Notes: a model not told the origin generated them from the letters alone. DNA of 24,396 nucleotides from Termitomyces sp. T153 (GCA_018296165.2 JACKQL020000256.1:1-24396), one strand, 5' to 3'; positions 9,238 through 19,724 are shown, counted from the first letter of the stretch. A program made the numbers and translations.

Positions 9238-9518
9238 CAGCTTGCCAATCCAGACACTCCCCTAGAGGCTCTGGCTTCTCAGGAAAAAGCCTGGACTTGC
9301 TTGCTACACCTAGAGAACCAGGTGCAACTGACCCAATTGTCCCTCACCCATCACACAACCAAACTCTCTACTCTCTGTCAGACCACTGATCACCTTTCCC
9401 AATCCCTCCAGGCACTGCTAGAACACCTGCCCCCTATCTCCACACCACCCCCAACAGCTCCAGTAGTTGCTCCCATAGCTCCAATAACCCTCCAGCCACA
9501 GATCCCATGTCCTGCATT
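9238..9518 (+). pseudogene. gag: Truncated Gag N-terminus of a plus-strand family B element
   Basis: From the ATG at 9238 the frame reads about 93 codons (MSQLANPDTPLEALASQ...), with a helical, Gln-rich stretch and a proline-rich hinge. It aligns residue for residue with the start of the minus-strand Gag at 15172 (roughly 70% identical), which confirms the reading. It stops being gag at 9518, where the inverted LTR of the minus-strand element begins. The rest of this element is absent from the window. The longer open frame to 9588 only runs into that LTR. Confidence 0.8.
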
Positions 9519-9886
9519 TGTAGGGGCAACCTCCAGAGCAGCAGATTGGAGTCATGCAGCTAGCAGAGGAGAATCCAAAGTATATTAGCAGAGTGGACAA
9601 CAATACAATCAGTAACTAATTACCTAGCAGAGAGGAATCTAAAGAGAACAAGTCTAAGGATCCCCCTGCTTGGTGTGGTACATCAGTGGGCAGCAGAGGC
9701 ATGGGAACTACTGTACAGATGATTGGAGCTACTTCTAACCCTAGGGCAATGATCACTGAGGTGATATGGAGAACTCTGCAGTTCTCCAGAGTTCTCCAGA
9801 GTTCTAGAAAGAGCTCTGGAGATGTCAAATAAGCTGTGGAGGTGCTGGAACAAGTTGCAGAGGTTGGAAATGGAAGTCCCCTGACA
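9519..9886 (-). repeat. 3' LTR of the family B chromovirus
   Basis: 368 bp, reading TGTCAGGGGA to CCCCTACA on the minus strand. It abuts a C-tract that is the PPT on the minus strand. It has about 30 bp more than the 5' LTR because of a small duplicated block (ttctccagag repeated near 9780-9810). Confidence 0.85.
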
Positions 9887-9900
9887 TCACCCCCCCTTTA
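9887..9900 (-). other. Polypurine tract of family B
   Basis: On the minus strand, taaaggggggg followed by TGA sits immediately before the 3' LTR. This is the same arrangement as in family A. Confidence 0.75.
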
Positions 9901-9904
9901 GCAT

Positions 9905-12900
9905 GCAGCATCTCAACATGCAGGGTAAAAGAAGTCCCTGATTGCTCAGTACACTGGTGAAATAGGGTAGATCCCTTGTATGGCATGCAAGGCATCTGGA
10001 TGTCTCTAGTGGAACTCCTTGACAAGTCTGGGAGTATGTATGTTCTCCCACAGCTCCCAGGAGATATCCTCAATCCTGTAGCTCTTCCACTTCACCTTGT
10101 ATTGTAGTTATCTCCAGAATAAATGGCTATCCAGGATTTCCTCCACCTTGTATTCCTCATTGTTGCTGACCACTATGGGGAGCAGCAGAGGCAGCAGACG
10201 ATGCCCCAGAATGGGATCTTTAGTGGCTGAAGTTAGTTTGACCATGTTGAACACCAGATGAAGCTGGCACATCTCTGTGGGGAGCCAGAGTCAACAGGCC
10301 AAGGGCCCTACCTGTCATTCCACTATGAAAGGTCCCAACTGATGGTGCAACAGCTTTTTTGAGGGCTGGGTAGTTGTAATGTCAGAGGCATCCAGGTAGA
10401 CTCAATCTCCAGGCTGATATTTGTGCTCTGGGGTTCTCTCATGGTTGTAGTATCATGCCATGTTGTCCTTTGCCTTTGCCAGTGCTGCTTGGGCCTCCTC
10501 CTGTAACCTCTTCATCTGGTCCACAAATTTGTTTACTGCTTCATTCTCTGAGAGTCAGGCCTGGGGTTCAAAACCCATGTGCAAATGCTGTCCTGTGTCA
10601 AGAAAGAATGGGGAAAACTGGGTGGATGCATGAATGTGGTTGTTGTACTGGAATTTGGCATTGGGGAGGAGTTCATCCCAGTCATCTTGGTGCTCATTGC
10701 AAAAGAGGTGGAGATACTGCTCCAACTCCTGGTTTACATGTTCTGTTTGGCCATCAGACTGTGGGTGGTAGGCAGTAGTGGTGTGGAGCTTCACTCCAAG
10801 CAGTCAGTAGAGCTCCTGGGTAAACTCTGCCACAAATTGTGGTTCCTGATCTGAGATGTAGGTGTTGGAGAGGCCATGGAGCTTCTGGACATTATTCCAG
10901 TACAAGTTGGTGGTACCCATGGCAGAACAGATAGTATGAGTCAGAATGAAGAGTGCTTGCTTGCCATACAGGTCTACCACTACCATGATTGCATCATAAC
11001 CATGGGCATCAGGGAGCTCTACAATGAAGTCTATAGATGTCATGCTCCATTGCTCCATGGGCATGGATAGTGGATGTAACTATCTGTAGGGGAGTTAGCA
11101 TTGGGGCTTGGTCCAGAGGCAAAGATTGCAGGTACTAGTGTAGGACCCAATATACTGGAACATCTGGGGCCACCAGTAGTTCTGCAATACTAGCTCCAGT
11201 GTCTTTTACTGTTTGGGGTGCCCTGCAATGTGGGAGTTATGGTGTTGCTCCACAATTCTCTGGTGGAGCTCCAGAACATTGGGGATATAGATATGGTCTT
11301 AGAAGGTCAGGATTCCATCTTGGAGGGCCCATTCATTAGTGCAGACTGCCTTGACATCAGGGGTATGCCCTGACTTCAGCATCCAAGCAGCTTGCACCAC
11401 AAGCTTCTCCTGCTGACCATCCCAATTACTCTGCTGTATATCTCAGAGAATGTCTGCCTCCACTCCTTTGACAGCAAGACCCTCCATAGCTTAGATCACA
11501 AACAATTCAGAGCAGAGAAGCACAATGTTGCTATTATCCTCTTCCCCCATGCCATAGTCTACTCTCCAGGACAGGGCATCTGGCTTTCCCATGCTCTGGC
11601 CAGGCTTGTGGTGCAAAGAGAAGTCAAAGTTGGCAAGGGTAGAGGGACCACTGGGCCTGTCAGCAATTGAGCTTTTTAGCTGTCCAGAAGTATATGAGGT
11701 TTTTGTGATCTGTCCAGACCTTGAACTTGTGCCACATGCCTTCCAGAAAGTGCCACCACTCCTTGAACAACCAGAAGATGGCCAGCATCTCTTTGTCATG
11801 GATCTCATAGTTCTGCTCCACCACATTCAAGCTCTTGGAGTAAAAGGCTACTGGATGCCACTTCTCATCCTCTGGGGATTGCTGTGAGAGCACAGCCCCA
11901 GTGGCAAAGTCAGAGCTGTCAGCCTCCACCCAGAAAGGAGAGTTGTTATCTGGGAAGAGGAGGATGGGTCTGGAGGTCATGGTGCACTTGAGAGTGTCAA
12001 AGGCCATCTGCTCCAGAGGTCCCCAACTCCACATAACATCCTTTCCCATGAAGTAGAATAGCAGATAGGCATGTTGTAAGAAGTCCTGGATGAATCTCTG
12101 GTAGAAGTTTGCAAAACCAAGGAATGCCTGCACCTCCTTCTTGTTCTTGGGCTCCAGCCACTCTGCCACACCTGCTACCTTCACCAGGTCCATCTCTGCA
12201 GCTCCATGTGAGATGATCAGGCTAAGGTACTTGATCTGGGTTTGTTCAAACTTGCACTTCTCCAGCTTGAAGTAGAGCTGGTGCTGGCAGAGATGTTCTA
12301 GGACAAGGCAAGTGATCTGACAGTGTTCCTCCAGTGTTTTGGTATAGATGAGGATGTTGTCCAGGTACACACACACTATGCCCTCTGCTATGGGGTTCTC
12401 AAAGATGTTGTTCATCATGGTCTAGAAGGTGGCAAGGCTGTTGGTGAGTTCAAAAAACATAACAAGCAGCTCAAACAATCCCTGGTTGGTCTGAAAGGTG
12501 GCCTTCCACTCATCTCCTTCCTGAATGCACACATTGTTGTAACCCCACCAAACATCCAGTTTAGTGAAGTATTGTGCACCCCAGAAGTTGTTGATGAGCT
12601 TGGAAATAAGGGGGAGAGGGTAATGGTTCTTCACTGTCATGGCATTGAGTACTCAGTAGTCCTGGACCAGTCAGAGTGAACCATCCTTCTTCTTAATAAA
12701 AAAGACTGGAGAAGCCATTAGAGACTTGGATGGGCAGATATGACTAGAGTCCAGGTTCTCCTACAGGAATGCATCAAGCTTGTCCTGCTTTCTAGGCACA
12801 AGTGGGTAGACCTTATAGCTGGAGGATGCAGAGTCTGGCAGCAGTTCAATGGCATGGTCCCACCTCTTGCACTCTAGAAGCAAGTCAAACAAGGCTTTGG

Positions 12901-13800
12901 AGAATACATCCTCAAATGCATGAAGGTAGGGGAGTACCACATCTCAGAACTCTTGGAGCATGGCATTAGCAGAAAATGCCTGGGACAGTTGTTGGGACAT
13001 GGTCTGGCTAGCCTGGATCTCTGTGACAGAGGGCAGTGAGTGTATAGCAGTAGCATAGATTTGATCTCCTACTTCTACTACTTTGTTTGGGAACTCTGGC
13101 TTGCATGTGCCACCAAACTCCCCTCCATGCTCCTCCTCCAGGGCTCTGCCATTGCTTTGGTTGTCCTCATAGAGGGCCTCTCTACAAGAGAATGCCAGAG
13201 GTGGGGAGTCCAGGAGGTCTAAATCTGTGGAGGGGAGAGGGCCAGCATGACATGCACAGATAGCTGCATGCTCCCAAACTCAGGTCTAGCACTCTGCCCT
13301 GTTCTCTGCAGTGCAGGCAGAGCACTTCTGGGAGCACCTGCTCATGGTTACCTCTCTTTTGGTCCAATTGACCTCAGAGTTGTGCTCACAAAGCCATATG
13401 AAACCAAGGATCATGTCCTGCCTTCCCAAGCTGGTGACAGCAAACATGGCACACTCTACATGATTCTAATAATGGAGGACTAGGTCAACTATGGAGTTGA
13501 TGGCACCTGCTTTGTTAGGCATTCTATCAATGTTGTAGACAGGAATGAGCTTGGGAGGAGGCTGTGTGGTCAGGGCCATGGCATTTGACAAACTCCAAGT
13601 CCAGAAACAGTCCCAATGCTCTGCTGTCCAGAAGAGCTATGACTCCACAGATTTGCTGAGTGTCTGTTGTCTCAATCTCCACATAGAGATGCAGGGTATT
13701 AGTGGACAGGCCAGAGGCCATTACATACTGTTGGGGCATCTGACATGCCCAAGCAGGACTGTGCTAATGGACCTTCAGAAGTGTTGAGGAGCTCAGCAGG
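9905..13800 (-). pseudogene. pol: Degenerate Pol (protease-RT-RNase H-integrase-chromodomain)
   Basis: Reading down the minus strand I can follow one decayed polyprotein. A retropepsin-like stretch (VIALLDSRA) lies near 13610-13650. RT starts near 12760 and includes KNHYPLPLI and [12 protein letters not shown]. The catalytic box reads VYLDN near 12350-12377. RNase H (WVEADSSDFATGAVL, WTDHKNL) spans about 11660-11960. The integrase zinc region lies near 11090-11260 and its core at about 10555-11064 (SIDFI, YISDQEPQF, HPQSDGQTEHVNQELEQYL). A chromodomain (YKVEEILDS, YKVKWKSY, ISWELWENI) lies at about 9985-10140. Stops and shifts interrupt nearly every domain. The protease DSG is DSR and the RT YLDD is YLDN, so it cannot be active even where open. 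Confidence 0.9.
9985..10145 (-). other. Integrase C-terminal chromodomain (broken)
   Basis: The minus-strand reading contains YKVEEILDS, an in-frame stop, YKVKWKSYRIEDISWELWENI and VKEFH, the signature of a chromodomain of about 50 residues. In chromoviruses it follows the integrase core and steers insertion into heterochromatin. This module places the element in the chromovirus branch of Ty3/gypsy. Confidence 0.8.
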
Positions 13801-14125
13801 AGCTCCAAAGTTGGTATCTATATGTCTAGAGGAGAGTGTTGAGGTTTTTTTGTCTCAAAATGAAGAGCATTGGAAAAGGCAGTTTCATTTTCTATTGATA
13901 GACATGAGAACCTGTTAGCACCCAGTGATAGAGGTGTACACCTCATCTGTCACTCAACTAAAAATCCCCCTCCAGCTCTGGAGGTGAGGCACATATGCTG
14001 ATCTCCTCTGGGGTTGACTCCAGCTCATCCAGCAATGAAGCTCTGGCAGCATCCTTTGCAGCCAACAGCTGCAGGAGGAGTTCCTCTTGCTCCACCATGG
14101 AAAGGTAGTGTACCTCCAAGCCTAG
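13801..14125 (-). other. Decayed Gag-Pol hinge
   Basis: This interval lies between the zinc knuckle and the protease on the minus strand. It reads as an acidic, leucine-rich stretch (for example LLLQLLAAKDAARASLLDELES) followed by sequence I cannot assign. It is probably the variable linker of the polyprotein. Confidence 0.5.
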
Positions 14126-15172
14126 GGAGCAGTGCCATGCAAAGTGCCCCAGCTTCTAGTATCTCTGGCACAACAGTGGGGCAGCACAGAGCTGCTGGGT
14201 AGCATCCACATCCTTGGGGATCCCCAGTGGCAGGGGGCATGCTATGGGAATGGCCAGAGTAAGGGCCAGCCTTGAGTGAGCAAGTGTGGGGTGGCAGAAA
14301 TTGTTGATCAGAGTGGGGCATAGCATGGAATGGGGGTGGCAGAGCTCTCTCCAGATCTCCATGAGTTGCTATTGGTCCTGGGCCACCTTGTACCATGATG
14401 CAATCTTTTCATTGTCAGGACAACCCTCTACCAGATTGTCAATGTGTTCCACCAGTGCAGGGTGCAAGCCATCCCAGAAAGTGAGGTGTAGTTAGAGGCC
14501 ATTGGAGTAGGTGGCCTGTTCAACCAGGGCCCAGAATGAGTCAATGTACTCATCCAGCATATGCCTTCCTTGTCTGTACTGCTTCCTATCATGCAGCATC
14601 AAGGCCACCATCTTGGTGGGGTCTAACAGAAAAAACTCTGTGTGGAAGTCCTTTTCAAAGGTGGCCCAGTCTGGAAAGCTTCCAACACCTCCAGGGTGAC
14701 AGAAGACTTGCAGCACATAGGTAGAGGTATGTCTGGTCTTCATGTATAACAGCACCCAGGCTATTTTCAATGTATTGGAGTCAAAGGCATCCCTGCTGAG
14801 GTGGATATAGGTGAGGCAGGACTGCAGGAATGGCTCCCTGCTAGAGCAAGTGCCATCATATGCATCTGGTAGCATGGGACATGGAGTCTGTGGCCAGAAG
14901 GTCACCAGAGCTGTAAAGATGGGTGCAGATGCAGGCAGGGCTGGTTCTACAGCCACAGAAGGGGTGGAGTTAGGATTCAGGCATTTGAACAATGCCTAGA
15001 GTGATTGGAAGATAAGATCTGTTGTCTGATGGAGGGTGGAGAGTTTGGTAGTATGGTGGGTGAGAAATGATTGCATTAATTGCATCTGGGTTTCTAAGTG
15101 TAGCAGATGAGCCCAGGCTTTGTCTTGCAGGGTCAGGGCCTCCAAGGGTGTGTCTGGGTTAGCAGGCTAAGA
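14126..15172 (-). pseudogene. gag: Gag of the family B chromovirus, broken
   Basis: The start is ATG at 15172, confirmed by alignment with the plus-strand copy at 9238. Codon 3 is TAG where that copy has CAG. A long open stretch (14992-14492) holds the retrotransposon gag domain: AWVLLYMKTR, FPDWATFEKDFHTEFF, MVALMLHDRKQYRQG, MLDEYIDSFWALVEQA. Near 14126-14170 a CCHC knuckle is visible as LCQRY then KLGHFAWHC. The second cysteine is tyrosine and a stop separates the halves. Gag forms the particle and the knuckle binds RNA. Every lesion named is a single transition. Confidence 0.88.
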
Positions 15173-15281
15173 CATTGAACTCCATGGTGCTGAATCCAGG
15201 TAGGGAGGTGATGGATAGTGGCTCAGAGGTTCCTTGCAGCTATGAGGGGCTTTCAGACCAGTTTTAGGAGACTTGTTGTGC
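15173..15281 (-). other. Leader between family B 5' LTR and gag
   Basis: This matches 9125-9237 of the plus-strand copy (gcacaacaagtctcc against gcagaacaagtctct, then cccctcatagctgcaaggaacctc). The first bases next to the LTR should be the primer-binding site, but I cannot tie them to a particular tRNA. Confidence 0.6.
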
Positions 15282-15573
15282 TGTAAGGGCAACCTCTAAA
15301 GTAGCAGATCAGAGTCACACAGCTACTAGAGGGGAATCTGAAGTATATTAGCAGAGTGGACAATAATACAATCAGTAACTAATCACCTAGCAGAGGGGAA
15401 TCTGAAGAAAACAAGTCTAAGGATCCCCTCTGCTTAGTGCAGCACATTAGTGGGCAGCGGAGGCATGGGAACTACTGTACAGATGACCAGAGCTACTCCT
15501 AACCCTAGGGCAGTGATTGCTGAGGTAATATGGAGAACTCTGCATTTTTCTGGAGATCTCAACAAGCTGCAGA
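15282..15573 (-). repeat. 5' LTR of the family B chromovirus, inner part
   Basis: It matches 9519 onward in the 3' LTR up to ...aagctg, where a solo LTR A interrupts it. The outer part of the same LTR resumes at 23540 with ggtgctggaacaagttgcag and ends at 23585. Together the parts make 338 bp. Confidence 0.85.
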
Positions 15574-16660
15574 TGTCAGGTTCTGCTAATAATGGGGGCT
15601 CAGCTACACTGGCGAATCCTTAGTAGACAGATGCAATGTCCTGTGCTTATAACTTAGTATTCTGGAGTTGGCACAGAGAGGAGAGACTTGCAAGGGAAAG
15701 CTAGGGGAAGTAGTCCAAGCAAGTCCAGAGTGATCCAGGTAAGTCTAAGACCAAGTATATTAATGTTGGGCTGGGACAGGCATCAGGGACAAGTTTGTAG
15801 GCACATGAATTGACTGCAGGGTAAACAGAGGCTTTGTGAGTTGGGGGCAGAGCCAGAGTTTGACAGAGGATCAATTAAGACTTAATGGGCTCCAGAGCCA
15901 AGCAAAGGGCAAGGTCTGGAGTTGTCATAGAATGTTTGGGATCATAGCATATGTGTGGAGTTCATACTGATGTCAGAGATGGAAAGAACTTAGAGAAACA
16001 AAGGAAAAAAGAAAATATAGACAGTCAAGACAAGATGGAGATGAGGTGAGACAAGATAGAGAAAGATATAGATTTGAGACTAAAAATAGAAATAGAGACA
16101 GAGAGAAACATAAAACACAAGAGACCAGTTAATGCAAGTAATATCAAGACTGGAGTACAAGGAGTTACTCTATAACTTATATACTGACTACTGGATAGCT
16201 CTGGAGGACAGCAGGCATGGCAGTGGGACTTGACGGGGCTGTGCAGGATTGATGGGTGTTGGGTACAATCAAGGGGCAGGCCATGGTGATATTCTGATGG
16301 GATCAGCTGGGGATGCAGGCTGCTCCAGGGTTGTTGTGATGCTCTGGAGCAGGTTGGATGAACTAGGGTAGAGGATTGGAGGCATATGGCAGGGTCAGAA
16401 GTATTGGAGGAAGGTTCCAGGGGTTCAGGGGAAGTATCAAGGACTGCAGAGAAGGCATCAGAGTTGGCTAGGGGATTGTCAGTGTCATGATCCATTCCAT
16501 TCCCCCCTTCCCTTCACTATTATCCAACCTCAGATTCTATGCAGTCCCTCTCTGGATCTCAGCCACACCCCCAGATCTTAGCCACAGTCCTGTTTCAGCC
16601 ACATCCAGGTTGTAGCCACCTCTAGGACCACTTTTCCTGTTCCAGATCATTCCCACAGGC

Positions 16661-16815
16661 ACAGATCACTTCCACAGGTTCCAGATCACTTCCACCTGTC
16701 CAAGATCACTTCCACCTGTCCAAGATCACTTCCACCTGTCCAAGATCACTTCCACCTGTCCAAGATCACTTCCACCTGTCCAAGATCACTTCCACCTGTC
16801 CAAGATCACTTCCAG
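16661..16815 (+). repeat. 20-bp minisatellite in LTR C, left arm
   Basis: Five perfect head-to-tail copies of caagatcacttccacctgtc lie at 16701-16800. Near-perfect partial units lie on either side. The array is cut off by the transposon target site at 16821. Confidence 0.9.
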
Positions 16816-16819
16816 GACT

Positions 16820-16827
16820 GCTTCCCT
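16820..16827. repeat. Left target-site duplication of the DNA transposon
   Basis: GCTTCCCT here and ACTTCCCT at 22980-22987 flank the element: 7 of 8 bases match and the odd base is a transition. Choosing 8 bp makes the two inverted termini the same length. Confidence 0.65.
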
Positions 16828-16930
16828 ATGGTGCGCGTCCTGTACTAGCCAGGATTTGAACTCTTACGTTCAATTCTGCGGCAATGACCACCAGTCACCT
16901 GGTCTATTCTTGGGTTATTATTGACTAATA
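16828..16930 (+). repeat. Left terminal inverted repeat with tRNA-like B-box
   Basis: It pairs with 22879-22979 at roughly 80% over about 100 bp. On the strand reading outwards it contains gagttcaaatcctggct, close to the pol III B-box consensus GGTTCGANTCC and to a tRNA T-arm, and it ends in GCACC. Confidence 0.8.
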
Positions 16931-18019
16931 CCCAATGTTTTACATCTCTTCCTCACTATTTTTTGAGTCTTTTGGTTGTCAGAACTTGCAATCGTTTTCT
17001 AGGAAGTGTTTTTATTTCTAAGTACACATGTTATTCCAATTTCTAGAATACATTGATATCTATGCGGCAATGTGATATAATCCATCATCTGAGGTGACAT
17101 GTCACATATCTGTGCCCAGGTCTCATCAGCACTTGTGCTGCGTCACATGAATACCCTTCTGCCTTCTCTAGCTTTGCTTATCTTCGTTGTTGCTACTTTG
17201 CTCTCTCCTCTGCCTAGTGACCACATCTTGACTGCATCGGATCTTAGGTGCTGGCTGAAGGAGAATCAGCACGTGGTGATCAACTTCAGAAAGTGTTGCA
17301 AGGCATTACTGACAGTGGTTTTGGGTCATGCTTTGGAAATTGGACCTCAATGCCTGAGCCCTTTTTGTGCATGATCCTCGCTGCCCCCTCCTTCAACCTT
17401 GAAGCCCCCATTTGTGCCCCAGCGTAGAAAAGTTCTCACTGCTACTACCTTTAACCTCCGGCTTGCAGTGGCCACGTCCTGGTAGTGCACTGGATCATAG
17501 GTGCTGCATGCAGAGGAGATTTGGCTAGTGGACTGGCTTGGCTCCTTCCACACTATTACTCTCAGAGCACTTCTGAAGTCTTCTTGGAGTGCAGCAGCTG
17601 CGCAGCAGTACACCAACAGTACGACTTCTCTTTCTCTGTGACGTATTAGTTGCTTACCACCACGCAATTGATGGCATGCTCAGGTCACTGTTGAACGTTG
17701 AACTCTTGGCACCTGGCTCTATATGTAATTTACTGATGTTGGTGAGTCCTGCAATGATTCTCAATCTCATGCAAATTGGTCTTATCTTTACATTTATCTG
17801 TTCTACTTGTGGATTCCAGGCAGATGGTATGGGCTTTTGGGATGCCAAGTGCCTCAATAGGACGCCTCGATGGGATGCCTAATCCCTCAATGGGACACTG
17901 AACATCTCAATGGGACACCAAATGCCTCAATAGGATGTCTAATGCCTCAACGAGGCACCAAATCATTTGACTCTGCCTGCAAAAATTTTTACGCACGAGC
18001 CAGCCAGCTCTCAACAGCC
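16931..18019. other. Subterminal region of the transposon, no gene recognised
   Basis: Non-coding by eye. Frame 17099-17374 is an arbitrary hydrophobic reading. Two blocks, about 17180-17270 and 17430-17520, look like diverged copies of each other (gtgaccacatcttgactgcatcggatcttaggtgctgg-type sequence), and a short stretch near 17095-17155 resembles the reverse complement of about 22555-22690. This suggests extended subterminal inverted structure. A 24-bp minisatellite follows at 17841-17966. Confidence 0.45.
17841..17966 (+). repeat. Degenerate ~23-bp tandem repeat upstream of the integrase-like gene
   Basis: About five to six copies of a unit like atgcctcaatgggacaccaa lie 125-250 bp before the start codon. 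Copies differ by single bases and small indels. It could be a transposase-binding array or an upstream regulatory repeat. Position is the only evidence. Confidence 0.65.
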
Positions 18020-18031
18020 TTTAAATAAATA
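18020..18031 (+). promoter_or_regulatory. Candidate TATA box of the integrase-like gene
   Basis: TTTAAATAAATA lies about 60 bp before the ATG at 18091, leaving room for a leader of about 30 bases. It is the only TATA-like patch in the upstream 100 bp. Confidence 0.5.
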
Positions 18032-18090
18032 CAGTGCTGCAGAGCTATTGACACAATCAGCATCCTCATAAGCCTCCAAGTTTCTTCTCA

Positions 18091-19724
18091 ATGGCCTCTC
18101 AAAGTACACCAGCAAATAACAACCTGACTGGCATCAACCAGTATAAGGACTGTCGTAAGTGTTTCCTTCTTTTTTGATTGATTTTTTTTAATTGTTCCAA
18201 CTGCTAATAGCCAAGTCTGATGATGAATGCATGGAAGCTCTTATCTGTGAATATCATCGCCGAGGTGTCCAAAACCGCACAGAGGTCAGCCAACTTCTCT
18301 GGAATGAGCATGGCATTTGTATGAGGTTAGTTCAAACTTACTTACTTCATTTCAATAACTGACTTATAAATTGTCAGTGAAACTACCATGGCTCGCCACC
18401 GCAAGCAGTATGGACTCCAGGGCAGCGGTGCCACTACTAAGGCCTTACCTCTGGCAGACAAGCGTCAGATGGTCCTTGATCAGATGGCCTTGGATCCTAC
18501 CAGCCAAAGAGGCCCTGGGTCAATTAGAGAGGGTATATTGATGACCATCGGCTTGTCTCTTACAAGGTGCGTGTTCTTGATACAATACTCAGGCCGATCA
18601 TCTTATCATTATTCTTTTAGGAGTTTTGTTTGTTCCGAGATGCATCTTCAAGACTCTGAAGGGTTCACTATCTGCAAGCCAGGGTCCAAGAAGATCAAGT
18701 GTGGTGTTCTAGTTTCGCTTGGACCCCACCATGAGTGGTTGGGCGATGGCCATGACAAGTTGGCTGCTATCGGATTTCCTATCTGGGGAGTTCATGATGT
18801 GTGGAGTGGGAAGTGGCTTGGGCTGTGGGTTGTCCCCAACAACAGGCAGCAGAAAGCCATTGCACTTCTCTTTCTCCATCTCATCAATGAATATGGAGGT
18901 AAGCAATGATTCAAAACTGAATAGAAAGGTCTTGGTTCTCATTCTTTATACTAGGTCAGCCTTCAATCACAATGACAAGCGATTCTGGACTTTGATCCTT
19001 TGATATGTAGGTATGCCCATCCAAATGAGTACAGACTGCGGCAGCGAGACAACTCAGGTGTTTGGACTTGCAAATGCACTAAGGTAGCTGTAATTTACTT
19101 ACCAGTATCTTGTCAAATTTGTTGATTTTGTGTAGAGAGATTTTTCACCCTGAGCTCTCCACTGATGAACTTCCAGCTCATCGGTTTCTACAAAGTGTCC
19201 AAAACATAACCATTGAAAGAGGATGGCTTCCCTTCCGCCTTCAATGGGGAGATAATGTGAAACAATTCTGGCATGCTGGCGCAAATGTCTACACTAAGGC
19301 AAACCCCGATCATTAGTCTGTTATACTTAATTCTCTTATGTTATTTGAACTAACAAAACTCTGCAGCAATCTTGTTCAATGGTTGTGGCCACCACTCATC
19401 CAGGCAGAACTTGATAAATTCAGAGATTGGTTCAATAATCATGTCGTCAGAAAAGACTCCAACAAGAAGAATTCCTCTGGCATTGCACCTAATGTTGCAA
19501 TTGTTCTCCCAGAGAAATACGGCGGAGCAAACTGCTTGCAGGAGGTTGATACTTCCATCTTGCCAGGATTGATTGAGGCTGTTCAAGATGGAGAGGATGT
19601 CCTTGCATTTTGTACTCCTGAGTATAGCGCGCGAGCACAGGCAGTGTTTGATTCTCTAGGTATAAGGGAGATTACATTTCTCAATGTTTGGTCTATTTTT
19701 TCAGCAATGCTGCCTCTGATGTAA
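18091..19724 (+). CDS. DDE integrase-like transposase, seven exons, intact
   Basis: Exons are 18091-18154, 18211-18325, 18378-18566, 18621-18898, 19011-19083, 19136-19315 and 19367-19724. They give 1257 bp, 418 residues, without a stop. Introns are GT-AG, 51-56 bp except intron 4 (112 bp). The N-terminus has a helix-turn-helix-like stretch (about residues 45-75, ALICEYHRRGV...MARHRKQYGL). The core has WLGDGHDKL (Asp about 165), STDCGSET (Asp about 224) and ITIERGW (Glu about 267), a DDE triad with retroviral-integrase-like spacing. The tail includes NLVQWLWP, FNNHVVRKDSNKKNSSGIAPN and FLNVW. It fits the 'integrase core' family frequent in mushroom genomes and also found in animals. It should cut and join the element's ends. 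All three acidic residues are present, so it may be active. Confidence 0.85.
18899..19010 (+). other. Long intron 4 with a decoy acceptor
   Basis: The intron is about twice the length of the others. It contains an earlier acceptor (CTAG at 18951-18954). Use of that site would encode QPSITMTSDSG and then a stop, a near-repeat of the true GMPIQMSTDCGSE coding sequence. It looks like a partial duplication of the catalytic exon boundary. Splicing to the decoy would truncate the protein after the first Asp, so it could act as an off switch; that is inference. Confidence 0.5.

Noticed and set aside
9514..9518. GCATT as the target duplication of the family B chromovirus
   Set aside because: The other flank (23586-23590) is GACTC, and no shift of one or two bases makes them agree.
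16661..16815. 20-bp direct repeats as a possible CRISPR array
   Set aside because: Units are contiguous with no spacers and lie inside an LTR. The genome is eukaryotic.
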